Origin: Chimonanthus salicifolius
Taxonomy: Eukaryota > Streptophyta > Magnoliopsida > Laurales > Calycanthaceae
Direction: 5' to 3'
Assembly: GCA_013350335.1 (NCBI GenBank)
Contig: CM023541.1
Coordinates: 61,197,413 to 61,261,412, forward strand
Length of the DNA stretch: 64,000 nucleotides
Shown: one piece after another, positions 49,338-62,048 of the stretch
Position numbering within the stretch: the stretch's first letter is position 1
Layout: every line of letters begins with the position of its first letter
Program-made: the position numbers and the translations under genes
Notes under the pieces: model-generated
The model's database searches: none
What the model was told of the DNA's origin: nothing
Seen by the model: the letters and a program-made list of their open reading frames with translations, nothing else

Positions 49338-49540
49338 GGGTGGCTATTTATACACTCAACTTGTCTACTAGGAGACACTTTCTTTTGAAATTTAGGGTGA
49401 AATTACTATTTTGCTATTTCGATGTGCGTTCGGACGATGCAAGATTTTTCAAAATCTAAAAGGCAAAATGATAATTTTACTCTAAATTTTGAAAAAAAAG
49501 TGTCTCCTAGTAGAAAAGTCGGGTGTCTAAATAACTACCA
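49338..49540. mobile_element. Mutator-type MITE, about 200 bp
   Basis: The left end GGGTGGCTATTTATACACTC and the right end in reverse GGTAGTTATTTAGACACCCG pair, and the match continues inward through CTACTAGGAGACACTTT to ATTTTACTCTAAATTT-like sequence, so nearly the whole element is a hairpin. The flanks read ATTTTTCATAA and ATTTTTATAA, a possible 9-10 bp duplication with one base lost. The size of the duplication and the GACACCC end motif point to Mutator. Confidence 0.6.
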
Positions 49541-49621
49541 TTTTTATAACCAAAGTGTTTAATACTCGTGTGTTGATAGAAAAGTGAGTTTTTAACTGTC
49601 ACTCTTATATTTTTAAGTTAA

Positions 49622-49865
49622 TTTTTGTAACGACCTGACCCGAAAGCAGGACTTAAGACATGACTCAATGTGATATTATCTGCGTTGGACTTCGTACACA
49701 GTTCGAACCTGCACAGTTTTGCATTTGGGCCAGGGCCCACTTTGCTCCACCCAAAAGGGGGCTGGTCTTCTCTTAAACCTCCCTCTCTTTTCTTTCTCCA
49801 CCGATGTGGGACTCTCCCCACATCGGTGGTGTGCTACCCACAGCCCACACCTGAGCAGGAGTATC
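49622..49865 (+). repeat. Dispersed repeat with TGATATTATCTGC core, copy 2, ending in a CCACATCGG hairpin
   Basis: Same block order as 44165-44425. Near its end CCACCGATGTGGG and CCCCACATCGGTGG (49799-49832) form a perfect short stem. Open frames on both strands here are by-products. Confidence 0.6.
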
Positions 49866-50590
49866 ACAATTTTTTACTTAATCATAAAACAATAAAAAAT
49901 TAAAATATTCTTAAAAATCCTCATACTTTATTTAAGTAAACGTTATTAAGAGATTCAAAGTCTCAACAAGACTTAAAACTAGTCCTTGAAAACATTCAGG
50001 ACATTTTTATTATACCATGAAAGTTTCACCTAATTAAAATTATAAAATAAGGGCATTTTGTCTTTTTTTTTTTTCAAAATACAACACATCTTTAAATAAT
50101 TTTTTTACAACGTTCAAGAATCTAACTGAATAAAACATTATCAATGCAATAGAATTTGACCGCTGAAAGCCTACATTGGAGGATCCCAATATTTGATCAA
50201 TACGATGGTGGAGTAAGAGAACTCAGTAGTTTAAACTTTAATATATGAGAAGCACTTTCGAAATCGAAAGCTTCCACAATTGTTTAACAAGTTAGAAATA
50301 AAGTCGCCACATGCTTACTTTTTTCTTCTTTTTTCTTTTTACTTTTTTACTTGTTCAAACGATTCCTTAATAGACAAGTTTCTTCTCCATTGACAAAGGG
50401 TCCCCCATGAAATGGATTTGTGATTAATGAAATGTGATTAGGCCATCTGAGATTTGATTGGAAAAATGAAGCAAATTGGAAAACCCAACAGCCCATACTT
50501 CTTCGGGATGGATTGCCTAATAATGTTTTATTTTATTTATTCATTTATTTTTACAAAGATGTAATTAGCAAACAATAAACCCGGATCAAC

Positions 50591-50677
50591 ACAAAAGTAA
50601 GCAATAATTAATACCTTCTTTATCATTTCATTTCACAAAAGTAAGCAATAATTAATACCTTCTTTATCATTTCATTT
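50591..50677 (+). repeat. 44-bp tandem duplication
   Basis: ACAAAAGTAAGCAATAATTA and the following bases to TTTCATTTC occur twice in a row (50591-50634, 50635-50677), with no difference over about 42 bases, so the duplication is recent. Confidence 0.92.
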
Positions 50678-53210
50678 TAATGTTATTTGACATTCACATA
50701 TTATGTCCTTGGATGTACCAACTCTATTATCGACCAACAGGGAGTAGGTCTTTTGTGGACATCTATAACTGATCCACATACTTCATCACTGCATCACATA
50801 CGGTAGATAGGTATTGCATGGTAGTTTAAATTGACTCAATTAAATAGAATTTGATGTTGAACGAGTTAATAAATTTTATTTTTATTTTTAAATTTATCCA
50901 TATGATTATGTTAAATGTGTGATTTTTTATTTTAAAAATTTTGAAACCTTGTATTATTTGAGCGCATGATATATTAATATGGCAGGAGTAAAATGTTATT
51001 TAATTTCATTTTGTGTTTTTTAATAATCTTTTAGACTTGAGTATTTAAATACTCAAAGTTATTAATTACCTCATTATTTTTAAGTCATGAGAGATTTTAC
51101 ACATTCAAGGTGTTACGTGGATTTAATTTGTAATAGATGCAAAAGAGAAAATGTACATTTCACTTTTGATAAAATTATAAAGAAAAAAATTATTGTTAAA
51201 AAATGACAAAAAAATAATTTGTATTTTTCACTTTTTTTCTTTTTAATTTTAAATGACGTTCGTACGTGCGGCATGCTTCCCAACATTTTCTCTTAGCGGG
51301 AAAGCCAGTACCGACAAATGCACAACTGACATCTGGCGTACGTAAAATCCCCGTCCCTATCCCCAGCTCCCCCTTCTTCCCCTGCAACTGCAACCGTTGC
51401 AAGTTGCAGCCTCCATCTCTGCATCTCAGCCTTTTGTCCTTCCCAGAGCCAATCCGTCCGTCCATCCATCCATCTACGCAATGCGACCCAGCTATCAGCG
51501 GTCCCCACTTCGTATCGGCCGATCCGCCAGAGATATGGTATCGTGCCGCTGTCACCTGTCTCTTCTGTCGTGGTGTTGCACAAGACATCCGAGTCATCGA
51601 GGTGACTCAACGCTGGAAATAAACCCAAGAATACAATGCATGCGTAACGAAGGTGGCAGCCGCCGGGGCAGCATCACATGAATGACACGTGGAAAGCAGT
51701 AAACCTAGAAACGTGTAAGCATACTTTTCGGTGCCGTAAACTGAATCTGTAAAGAAGAAAGAGAAAAGAAAGAAAGGGCGCGTTGGTACTCGGTAAAGGC
51801 AAAAGAGCGAGCAAAGGAGAGAGAAATCTTCCTTCCAAATTCTAATTCATCTGCAAAATGAGTAATGAGTAGGTGAAGACTGAATAGACTCCACCTTTCC
51901 TTTTCTTTCTCTTCCTTTTGGCTTTGGGGAGCCTTCGTGGCTCGTGGCTTGTGGCTTGGCTTCGATGTTCCTCTTATTTCTCTCTCTCTCTCGAATTTGT
52001 TTTCGTCCTTGTTACTTCTGCGGTCGTTTTAATGGAAGCACCGTATTCATTTAGAGTCATAGTATTTCATCTACCAACTGCCTTGCAAAACCTACTTTTA
52101 GAAGATACTCATCCCACCACCACGGCTCTTTGCTTTATCAAATTTTGGACGTTCATCTTCTCTATATTTTTTCTTTATTTATTTTAAATTTATTTCCTCA
52201 CCAATGCCAAGTTATAAAAAAAATTATCAAAAAGTGATCTCATTTGAACAATTTCCACAAAATATTTAATTTTTCAAACAATCAATGTGCCAAGTTATTT
52301 TCAAAAATATAATAAGGTCAAATAGAAATGTAGAGTTCAAAAAATATAGTAAATAGATAAAATTTTGACCTTTAATAATGATAATTATTTAAAATTTAAT
52401 TATTGAGTGGTACCCATTTTCAGATACAATGTATAACAATATTAGAACTTTTAAAGTTGAATATATAAAAGATAAACTCGTGTGGTGCTTTATTTGCAAT
52501 ACTTGTATATGAGACTAAAATAAATGGAAAAGACATTTTTTATTAAAGTAATCATAAAAATAATTTAATTAAATAAAAAACCTCATATTATTGAAATTTT
52601 AAGATTTCAATTGTATCTAATTGTATAAATTATATAGTATTAGAGTAATAGTTCATGGGGTCAAATTAGATAAAAAAATAATCATCAAAATGTAAATGTA
52701 TGTGCTTAACGTCGACCTAAATTTTAGGTAATCTATTGCCGGTTTTAAAGTTACGTGCAGTAATCTATGAGAAAAAGAGATAGAAATATATGAGAAATCG
52801 ACAGAATCGGCTTGCGGCGCAGCTGACACGACGGCTCATGAAGCTTTGTTGTATGTCTTCCACTACATTATACAACGCAGGCTGCTGCCACGGAGTCTTA
52901 ATTCGCTAATGACTGCGACGGGATTAAAAAGTAAACAAAAGTAACAAAAGAAAAGGGCGGTTTTGCAAATTAAAGAAAAGCGTCAAAACCCCGTTAAAAC
53001 CCATAACTCAAGAAACCCAAACGAGGGGAGACTCAAAAAGCGGGAACCGACTCACTACACTTCCAAAAACCCCCATCTGTCTCATCTTTTTCTCTCTCCA
53101 AAGAAACGTCTCCTCTTCGGAAAGTTACTCTTTCCGGCCACCAGTAGGTCAGAAAAGCTCCCAAGCAACCTACTTTTCCGCTACTCTCTCGGGCCTTGGA
53201 CTCGAGACGC
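50678..53210. other. Intergenic interval with a G+C-richer block
   Basis: The block 51255-51720 is richer in G+C, has overlapping frames on both strands, and contains CACGTG at 51686-51691. It looks like a promoter or leader without an attached coding exon that I can recognise. The rest is A+T-rich. The last 250 bases are pyrimidine-rich promoter-like sequence for the next gene. Confidence 0.4.
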
Positions 53211-53216
53211 GAACTC

Positions 53217-53224
53217 TATAAATA
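53217..53224 (+). promoter_or_regulatory. TATA box of the AAA ATPase gene
   Basis: TATAAATA in the context CTCTATAAATAGAC is a near-ideal plant TATA box. It lies about 830 bp upstream of the start codon at 54053, leaving room for a leader that may contain an intron. The next 60 bases would hold the transcription start. Confidence 0.6.
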
Positions 53225-53238
53225 GACTACCTCTCAGC

Positions 53239-53320
53239 AGGTATCCTTGATTTTGCAATTACAGAAAACGAGTCTCTGCAGGTATCATTGATTTTGCAAT
53301 TACCAAAAACGAGAGAGAGA
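53239..53320 (+). repeat. 41-bp tandem duplication at the presumed transcription start
   Basis: AGGTATCCTTGATTTTGCAA at 53239 recurs as AGGTATCATTGATTTTGCAA at 53280, and the match continues through AATTAC-AAAACGAG. The first copy begins about 15 bases after the TATA box, so one copy could change the distance to, or duplicate, the initiator. Confidence 0.75.
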
Positions 53321-54052
53321 GAGTTGTGGAGATTGCATTTGTGCTCAGGAAAAGGAGGGGATTTCCTGTCGGGATTTCGAGAAAACAAATCGATCTGGTT
53401 TCTGCCCATAAACTTCTGTCATTTCATTCTGGTTTCAATTCACATTATTGTTAATAGTGATATTGGATTTCTAATTTCCCTCAAAAATTTGAATTTGTTT
53501 GGATTTATTGATATGTTTCTTGCCTACTTTATTTTTCCTGAGGAAGTATTCCATGAATCTCTTGTGGTTTTTCAGCCTCTAACAATACTCTGTTTTCCTC
53601 TAAAAAATCCCGATTTTGAAACTACTGGATTTTAGAAACAAATGCTTTATTTGATCTAATTATCTCTAATTTTTCATCATATCTCTCCTTCTCCAAGCGG
53701 TGCTTGGGTACGATTCTGACTCAGTCTCTGAATCAGTATTTAGTTTTTCCTCAAAATCTCTGTATTCATATTCCGAACGGAATTTCATATCTTAAAAAAA
53801 AATAAAAAACCTTTTTGAGAGGAGATTTCAGTCAAGAAGTGGATTATGTCAACCTTGTAATCCTCCATTATTGCTTGCAATCAAATAAGGAAATGAAAGT
53901 TTAAAGAGAGAAACAAAAAAATTGTCTTTTCATTTTTGCTCATCTGATTTCTTCTCTTCTATAGTGGCTTTTTAACTGAAGTTAATTCTTTGTATTTGAA
54001 GAGTAGCGAGTAGGAGACAGGGAGGTGAAGTTAGAGTGAGGGTGTTTTGGAG

Positions 54053-57000
54053 ATGGAGAAGCATATTCTGATGTCGGCACTGGGCGTGGGGCTTGGCGTG
54101 GGCGTTGGACTTGGCCTGGCTTCCGGCGAGTCAGTAAGCAAATGGGCAGTGTCGTCTTTTTCATCGTCTGCTGTTATTACGGCAGAGCGGATCGAGCAGG
54201 AGCTGCTCCGGCTGGTAATCGATGGCAAAGATGGCAACGTCAACTTCGACGAATTTCCCTACTACCTCAGGTGAGAGAACACATTTTTTCCCTAATTTTC
54301 TTGGAAATTAATTTTTCACTGTACCATTACTCAGTGTTACGCATTTATTTTTAATTACCTAATATAAAGTTAAAATATAATAAAAAACTAAGAACAATAT
54401 AATTGACAATTGCATTAACAGCTTTAATTCTGTGGCTAGCCTTTTTTACGAGTAGATGAATATTTATTAATTAATAGTTGTATCATGATATGGTTTGTGT
54501 TTCAAGTTTCACTTTTCCAATAAATAAAATAATAAATCATAAAGTCCGTCTCTTACTTTATTTTCTTAAAGCCCTGTATAATACTAGCAACTTTTAATTT
54601 TTCAATTCGAACGGTTTTTAATTAAACATTGAATTAAAATGAATTTTTATATACTTAAAGACACATATTTATAAAAAAAAAAAAAACAACAACTGATAGA
54701 AGTTCTTGAATGACGAAAGAGGAAAATTTCAAATTTACAGAACAGCTATTATTGAATAATTTTTTACTTAAGTATTATATATATTGGATTGCCTTTATCT
54801 ATTTCCTTATCTTGTCACGTTTTCAAGCATTAAGGCCTCCTCGAGAATGAAAGATGTGGATTTCTTTGAAGTAAGATACCATACCATGCCTCTCCATTAT
54901 TCTAACCCTTTTAAAATATGTAAAAGACAAGGCACAGAGCTTATGGAAGTGCGGATGCAGTGCCTATATTTGATATGGGCTTTAGCTCAAACTTTGATGC
55001 ACCTTTTATTTCCTGCTATTGTCTCCTTTCCTCCCCTCCCATCTAAGATAGTGTTATAATATTCGTGTGGAGATAATGTCTATTTACTCATTCATTGCAA
55101 CTGATTATACAATATGTTTGACAAATTCTCACTCGTGCATCTCTTCTTCAATCTACACTCTCTGCCTATCTGTCCACTAACAGTGACGTGATAAGCTGAT
55201 TAGAATGGTTTTTGTTTGAATACATGGTTAATTGACAATCACCTCGAGCATATCAATCATAGTTTTAAGCTCTTGATATTTGTCACTGTTGATTATCCTT
55301 TGTCTATTTAGAAACGTGGTTGGATTGAATGTTTAAGATGATTTGTGATGATTCCTATATTCAAATGTAGATCTTTTAATGGTCTAATCATCATAAGAAA
55401 AGTGTGCCCAACGAAGCGATTGGGTGACTGACACAGTGCTTGAGTTTTTTGCCGCATTTCTAGTTCGTTGGATTTCTTTCTTATTGATAAATGTACTAGC
55501 AGGTCCTCTTGATTTATGAGTAAATAGTTACACTGCTATTATGAGTAGTGATGGTAATTCATGGACTAAGAGGCTTGAATGAATTCCGGGCTCATTTAAA
55601 TGAAAGGAAAAAAAGATGAAGGAAAAAGAATAGAATGTTGGACCATATGATGGTTAAGACCTTGTTCCTTAGTGAGTCAAGGACATGAAAGATTCAATGT
55701 TCACTCATTATGGTGAGGCTTGGATAGGTGGGTGAGGTTGGAATCTGTTAAGGCCTACTAATGACAAATAGGACAGGGACTGAGTGGGTTATGGAAAGAT
55801 GGGACAGGAACAATGAAGGGAGATGACTGAGAAGGGACTGATGGGTTTGAAGAATGGAAGCTGGTAGCAAGAGAATAGGGACGAGTGCCTGGGACAGAGA
55901 GGGCAGTCATCTCAGGCGGTATTGAACACACGGACAGCAGCAAGCGGCCAAGAGGCAGTTGTGGTGCCACTGGCCGGGCAGATGCAGCCTTATTCCGGTG
56001 ACGGGAAGACCGTTCAGAGACTCCGAGGGCACTTTCAATCTCTGTTGAAGGCAGAACCCGAGGAGGAGATCGAAGAAGGAAACAATGCAAGAAGCAGAAA
56101 AGATGAGAAGGAACTCAAAAGATTTTTAGTTCATTCGTTTGTGTTGTTTTACAGCCCCGAAGGGGGTATTTATACATAGTCAATAACCAAAACGAAAAAA
56201 GAATTAAAGAGAGGAAGAGTGAAAACAGCAAAAGAAGTAAAAGAGAATGGGAAAAAACGGCAATTACAAGGAAACTGACGTTTTTGCTTCATATGGATGT
56301 GCCTCATATGTGTACCGCATCACATTCTTAATCTTCTTCCCTTTTTTTTTCAATTACTACTACATGGTTAATCTGTGGCATATATGTCTGCATCATAGAT
56401 TTATGTGTCATAGGAAATGGTGAAATTGAATTTATAGGTTTGACTTCATTTAACATTCACAGCGTTATGCTACATAGAAAGCATCCAAGCAAAGTAACTT
56501 AGGATAACCATGTTTCTCACTTCCAATGACTTGCCTTTGTTTCACACTTCTACTTGAATTCTAAAACACAAATTTTGCAAAATGAGGCAATTTCACACAT
56601 TTATTCTTTTACATCACTTCTTGTATCCGCTTTTTAGTCTTGAAACTTGTTTCAAAATATTGATGATATTTCTAAACCGTCAATAATTTCAATTGAAATT
56701 TTATGTAATGAAACATTTGTGATAGCTTACTTGACACGCCGCTATTCATCTGTATTCTCTTGTTAATCACAGTGAGCAGACTCGTGTTTTATTGACAAGT
56801 GCGGCATATGTTCATTTGAAGAAAGCTGATTTCTCTAAGCATACCCGAAATCTCTCTCCTGCAAGTCGGGCAATTTTGCTCTCAGGATCTGCTGGTAGGC
56901 TATCTGCAAAATTTTCATCCTTCAGTTTTTGCAAATATTATCCATACATACATTTGTCAATGCTTACTTGGAAATTTCATATTTTGAAGAACTTTATCAG

Positions 57001-59102
57001 CAAATGCTTGCAAAGGCTTTAGCACACTTCTTTGAAGCCAAGTTACTATTGCTGGATGTGACTGACTTTTCACTGAGGGTGAGAAACTGCCCATGTTGTT
57101 TTCCATGGTTATTCATCATAGTTGGTACCACCATAATTCTATTATTAACTTTATTCTACTTACAGATACAGGGCAAATATGGAGTCGCTAACATAGAACC
57201 TGTAAGATTTCTGATAATTCTGATCCTGTGACATCTTCTGCTGCATAAGAAATTCTCTTCTCATGCATCCCCTATTGCATTGTTCATCACATAGTATTAT
57301 GGATCTTCTAGAGAGATGAGTTGAGCCAACAACCTTTTAGTACGGTTGAAACTTGTCACCTTTTTACTTGTGATTCTGCTTTTTGTAGTCATTCAAGAGG
57401 TCCATCTCTGAAACTACATTGGAGCGAATGTCCACTTTTCTCGGATCATTTTCAATTCTTCCAGCAAGAGAGGAAGCAACAGTTAATAAAGGTAGCTTAT
57501 TTTCTTGCTCAAAAAACATTAACCATTTGCAATTTTTTAATCCATGTACAAACCTCCAAATGGTAGGGTCCTGGATATTCTTGTTAAAATTTGTTTTTGT
57601 GTCATTTAAGTTTATTATTGTCAGTATCATTATCATTGTCATCACCATCTTTTAAGCCTTATCTCATATGGGATTTGTCAGTTCTAGTTCTCCAGCCATC
57701 TAAATAAAGTCCCAATTCTTTGTCAAATAGCAGCCAGCATGTTGCTTCTAACTACATTCTGTATTCCAATTGGTCTTCCTCTTTTCTTGGTACCTTCAAA
57801 ATGACCAAGCTCTCAGTTTTCCGAACAAGGGAGACCATAGTCAAAACCAATGTTATCAAACCCGACCTGCAGGTCAACCGTGACCCGGCTGAAACACGGG
57901 TCGGGTCATTTAAAAACCCTTCTTGATTAAAAACCCTTTGCGACCCGCGGGTCAACCCGGTTTTTCTAATAAACCCTTGTCCCTTAAAAACCCTTGTTTC
58001 TTTAAATGAAGATGTTGGTTCTTTTGAGAATATGATTTATGGGATTATTAATTTTTGGTATTTACAATTGTATTTGTGAGAGAAAAATATATTTTTATGA
58101 AATATAACCTTAGTTAATAATTTAATATTATTTACAATATTATATTAATAGCACGGGTTTGACTACGGGTCAACCGGGTTGAACCTTATTTAACCCACCC
58201 TTCCTCCAAGACGGATCGCTCCATGATCAAAACTACTATAAATACCATGTTCTTTCATATGCTAAGGTTAACTAATTTAAGTGGGAAAAATAATATAAAT
58301 CTTAAATAAATTTTAAATGTTTGAGCAGTTTGTCATTAGTTATGTTAATGATCCTGCAGCATATCTGTAGTGATGCACTGTTATGATCCTTCTAGAAAAA
58401 TGATTCAAACCTTTATCGGGTGGCATCTAGAAGGATTTTGCAAGCCTTGCAAAATCCCAACTTAACTTCCTCTTAGTTTATACGACTTCATTTGGAATGG
58501 TCTAGTAGTGCGCACTGAAAAATATATGAAAGAATGTCCTTACCTTCCTTGCATGAAGTGCAGTGAACAAACAAAAAATGGATCTTTAGCCTATGCCGAT
58601 TGTTGTCCATTTTAGAACATATTTATTATATTACTCATGGGCATTCTGTGTAACCTATAATATTTTTTCCAGAGAAAAAAATTATTACTTCAATTTGCTA
58701 TTCTTCGTATATGTAATTTCTCTGCTGGTTCTCTGATCAAGAGTTCTATTACAGGAATATTAAGGAGGCAAAGCAGTGGTGTTGATATAAAATCAAGGTA
58801 CGGTATATTTGAGGTTGCTGTTCAAGGTTTCCAAGACTCAGGTTTTGAATCACCTGTGGCATACAAATTCTAATTCATTCACCTTGCATTTGCAGGGGAA
58901 ATGAATGCACTAGCAATATTCCAAAGCTTCGCAGAAATGCTTCTGCTGCTGCTGATATTAGTACCCTTGCCCAGCAAAGTGGTCCTGTGAATCCAGGTAA
59001 TTAGCTTAAGAACTTCTCTCTTGCATGGATCATGTAATTCTACCTGATATCAAAGTGCTTGTCTCCTACTTTTATCAATTTACAAATTTTTTGAAGCTTT
59101 TA

Positions 59103-59144
<42 letters not shown>

Positions 59145-62009
59145 ACTGCAAGCCCTGTGCATCAGGTAAGCTTTTGTAGATATATTTGTTAATGGTACAA
59201 AGGCAAAATCTTTTTTTTTTAAAAAAAAAACTTGGGCGGGACATCAGCCTCACAGTATGGCCTTCATCTGAGCCCATGATATGAAAAATCTGAACTGTGG
59301 AGAATATTATTTTGCCTTCAAATCCTGCTAAGGTTTTTTATCTTCTTGCTCATTCTCATTGTTAGGTCTAGTGTCAAAGATACAAATATTTATCCAATTC
59401 TTTAACTTATTGTCAAAAGTCAAGGGTTAGGATGATGTAATCGAATCCATTGAATAGTATGATAACTGTAAACCCTGTAAAATGAATAGATAGAAAGGTT
59501 CAGGATGGAGTCATCATATTCATGTAAACTCTGAAAAAAAGGTTCAAAAGGGGTATGAAAACAAAAGAAAAGTAGAAGAGAAATGACTTGCAACTGGTCT
59601 AGGGGGTTTATTACCAATTGAATAGTGCAAACTCATCAAGAATTTCAGTCACTTGAAAAAGGATTTGGTTCGAAAATTCCAATGATTGTCTTCATGCTTT
59701 TTAAACAATAAATGTTATATGAACCAGCCAAGAATGCAAATGAGAATCAAATGCATGCATAGGTGAGAAAAGTCAAATGCAATTCAAAACTGAATATAAT
59801 TCATTAGTTACATTCATCATGCTAATCAGGAATTACAATTGCAGAGAAGAATTCCCAAAATCCAATACAATTTCTAGTATGAACACGAAAAAAAATTGAA
59901 GAAATATAGATAACACTCATAAACCTCCTTAGGACCCAAAAATGAAGTTTTTTAAGACCTCCCAAAATAAAATGAAGACCTCTTTTCTATAGATTGATGA
60001 GGCTTTCATATGGAAGCTTAAACAATCTCAGCCCTTGATCTTGAAAGCTGCAAAGGAAACCAAATCTTGCTGCCAGATGTGAAGCTGTTGTTGGATAATA
60101 GCAAACAGATGCTCGAAGTAGTTAGAAATAAGCCAAATAGCTTATCAAATTATAGACTGCATTCATAACAACTTCGATTCTTTAGCAACAAACTTTGCAT
60201 GAACTTCCAATAAAGATCTACCACCTGAGCTCAAGCTATCTAAGCTTGTTATAACATTCACTGAACTGGCAAAACAACCTTCGTGCAAAACCTCAAGCTG
60301 ATGTTGAAGGGTCCAAATTGGACTTCGAAATCCATCTTCAAAAACTTCTCCCTCGAGCCTATTCTTCGATAATATCTCCATCACAGTGAAACTAAAGAAA
60401 AGCACTGCCTCGAGAGAAACCATACAAACTGGTGTAAATATCGTTTGAGCTTATCAGTCAACTCTTGTTTAAATCTGACTTCTAAATTTATCTCGAAAAA
60501 TATCTTAAAGGGTTAAAGCTACGTTCTTGAGGATCAATATTTGTCTTTCGAGTTAACCTCGAATCTACTTCAATCCAATTTGCACTTCACACAATAACGT
60601 ACAGTATTCCCTATCCATCCATCACTTATTCCTTGTCATATATTGGGGCCCACCCTCTGAGATAGCATGGCAGTGGGCCCTAGGGTTTTAGCTGGGGTTT
60701 ATTTGACCAATTCTAGTACCAAATTCAACAACCAGATAACTGGAAATAATAACTACACTGAAATTTAAAGGTTGCTTTCAACAGTTCTACATTCTATAAA
60801 TGAAAATTAAATAAATAACAACTAGAGATTGGCAAATGCAATGCATTTCGAGTGGCCAATGTCCACTTAGCACAGTGTCTATTAGATGGATTGTGTGGAC
60901 TGTTCAATCAAGTAATAACGTGATATTAAGAATCATGAAAAAAGAGAACATTTTAGTTTTCAGATCCATTTGATTGTAAAACTTTGGCTAGTAATCATCC
61001 AACTTATTTTGTGCCAAATTTTATACCTTTCCCTATGCACTTCTAAACACTCATTTTGAAATGGTTGGAATTACTTAATCCAAGAAAACTTTTGGCCACA
61101 GCCCATCCCCGAAGGTTATTGGAATGGTTTCACTTCCCCTTTGTATTGCAATGCATGTAGGTTGCTGAGACAACTTTCGCTGCATCATGAAAGAAGATTC
61201 TGCATACACACATATTATTCAAACATTCTTTCTGCGATAGGATTTCGTGAGGTCCTATTTGACTCCCTAATCTAAAAGTTTGTGTACCCCTCTTCATCTG
61301 ACATAGTGAAGAATGGGGCACCGTCTGATACACCATATAAGGAATTCAGGCACACAGATACATTACACATCATTTCAGAGGTAGAACCTATCCTTAGCCT
61401 TGTCAGGTGGAAGGATGGGATTAGAATGTTGTGGATGAGAGACTGCTGAAAATGGACACCATTCATCTTAACCTTTGATCTTGGGGTCTTAATGTTTTGG
61501 GTGTTCAATTCATTGGTGAGAATAAGTTGGATGGATGTTGGACTGGGTAGTCTAGTTTGCATTATGAATCCGGGGAGAGAAGGGGGTTGGGGGTGTTGGA
61601 AGATCTAGTCAATACTTGTTGGGGTCTAACTGTGAATTAAATTTAGGTTTGATTAAGATATAGGTAATAGGATGGGTTGTTATAGGGTTAGTAGGGCCTA
61701 AATATCAGAGTGACATCAATTGTTGCAATTGATGCCTAATAGCTGGATTAGAAACCTTGGTTTTTGACCCATTATCGACCAACCAAAATTGTGGAGAAAT
61801 GACAATTGATCATAACAATGATGATGATGATGATGATCGTGATCATGATCTACTAATCTCCATGGAACATTTGAGCCTTGACGACCACATTTATAGGCAT
61901 TCGTTTAATAATTCGAACTTGCTCATGATTACATATTGTGCCCCACCCATGTAGGCACCACATCATTATTGCATAAAGCACTCCTGGGTGATGGCACAGT
62001 AAAGAAACT

Positions 62010-62048
<39 letters not shown>

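Noticed and set aside
51196..51681. Overlapping frames on both strands in a G+C-rich block
   Set aside because: No conserved motif, all frames of similar length on both strands, and no splice-compatible neighbours; the composition alone explains the open frames.
53288..53635. 115-codon frame after the TATA box
   Set aside because: No family resemblance and it lies in the leader of the ATPase gene, whose conserved frame starts at 54053; it could at most be an upstream ORF.
60163..60423. 86-codon minus-strand frame in intron 7
   Set aside because: No recognisable domain, lies in a repeat-bearing intron on the opposite strand.
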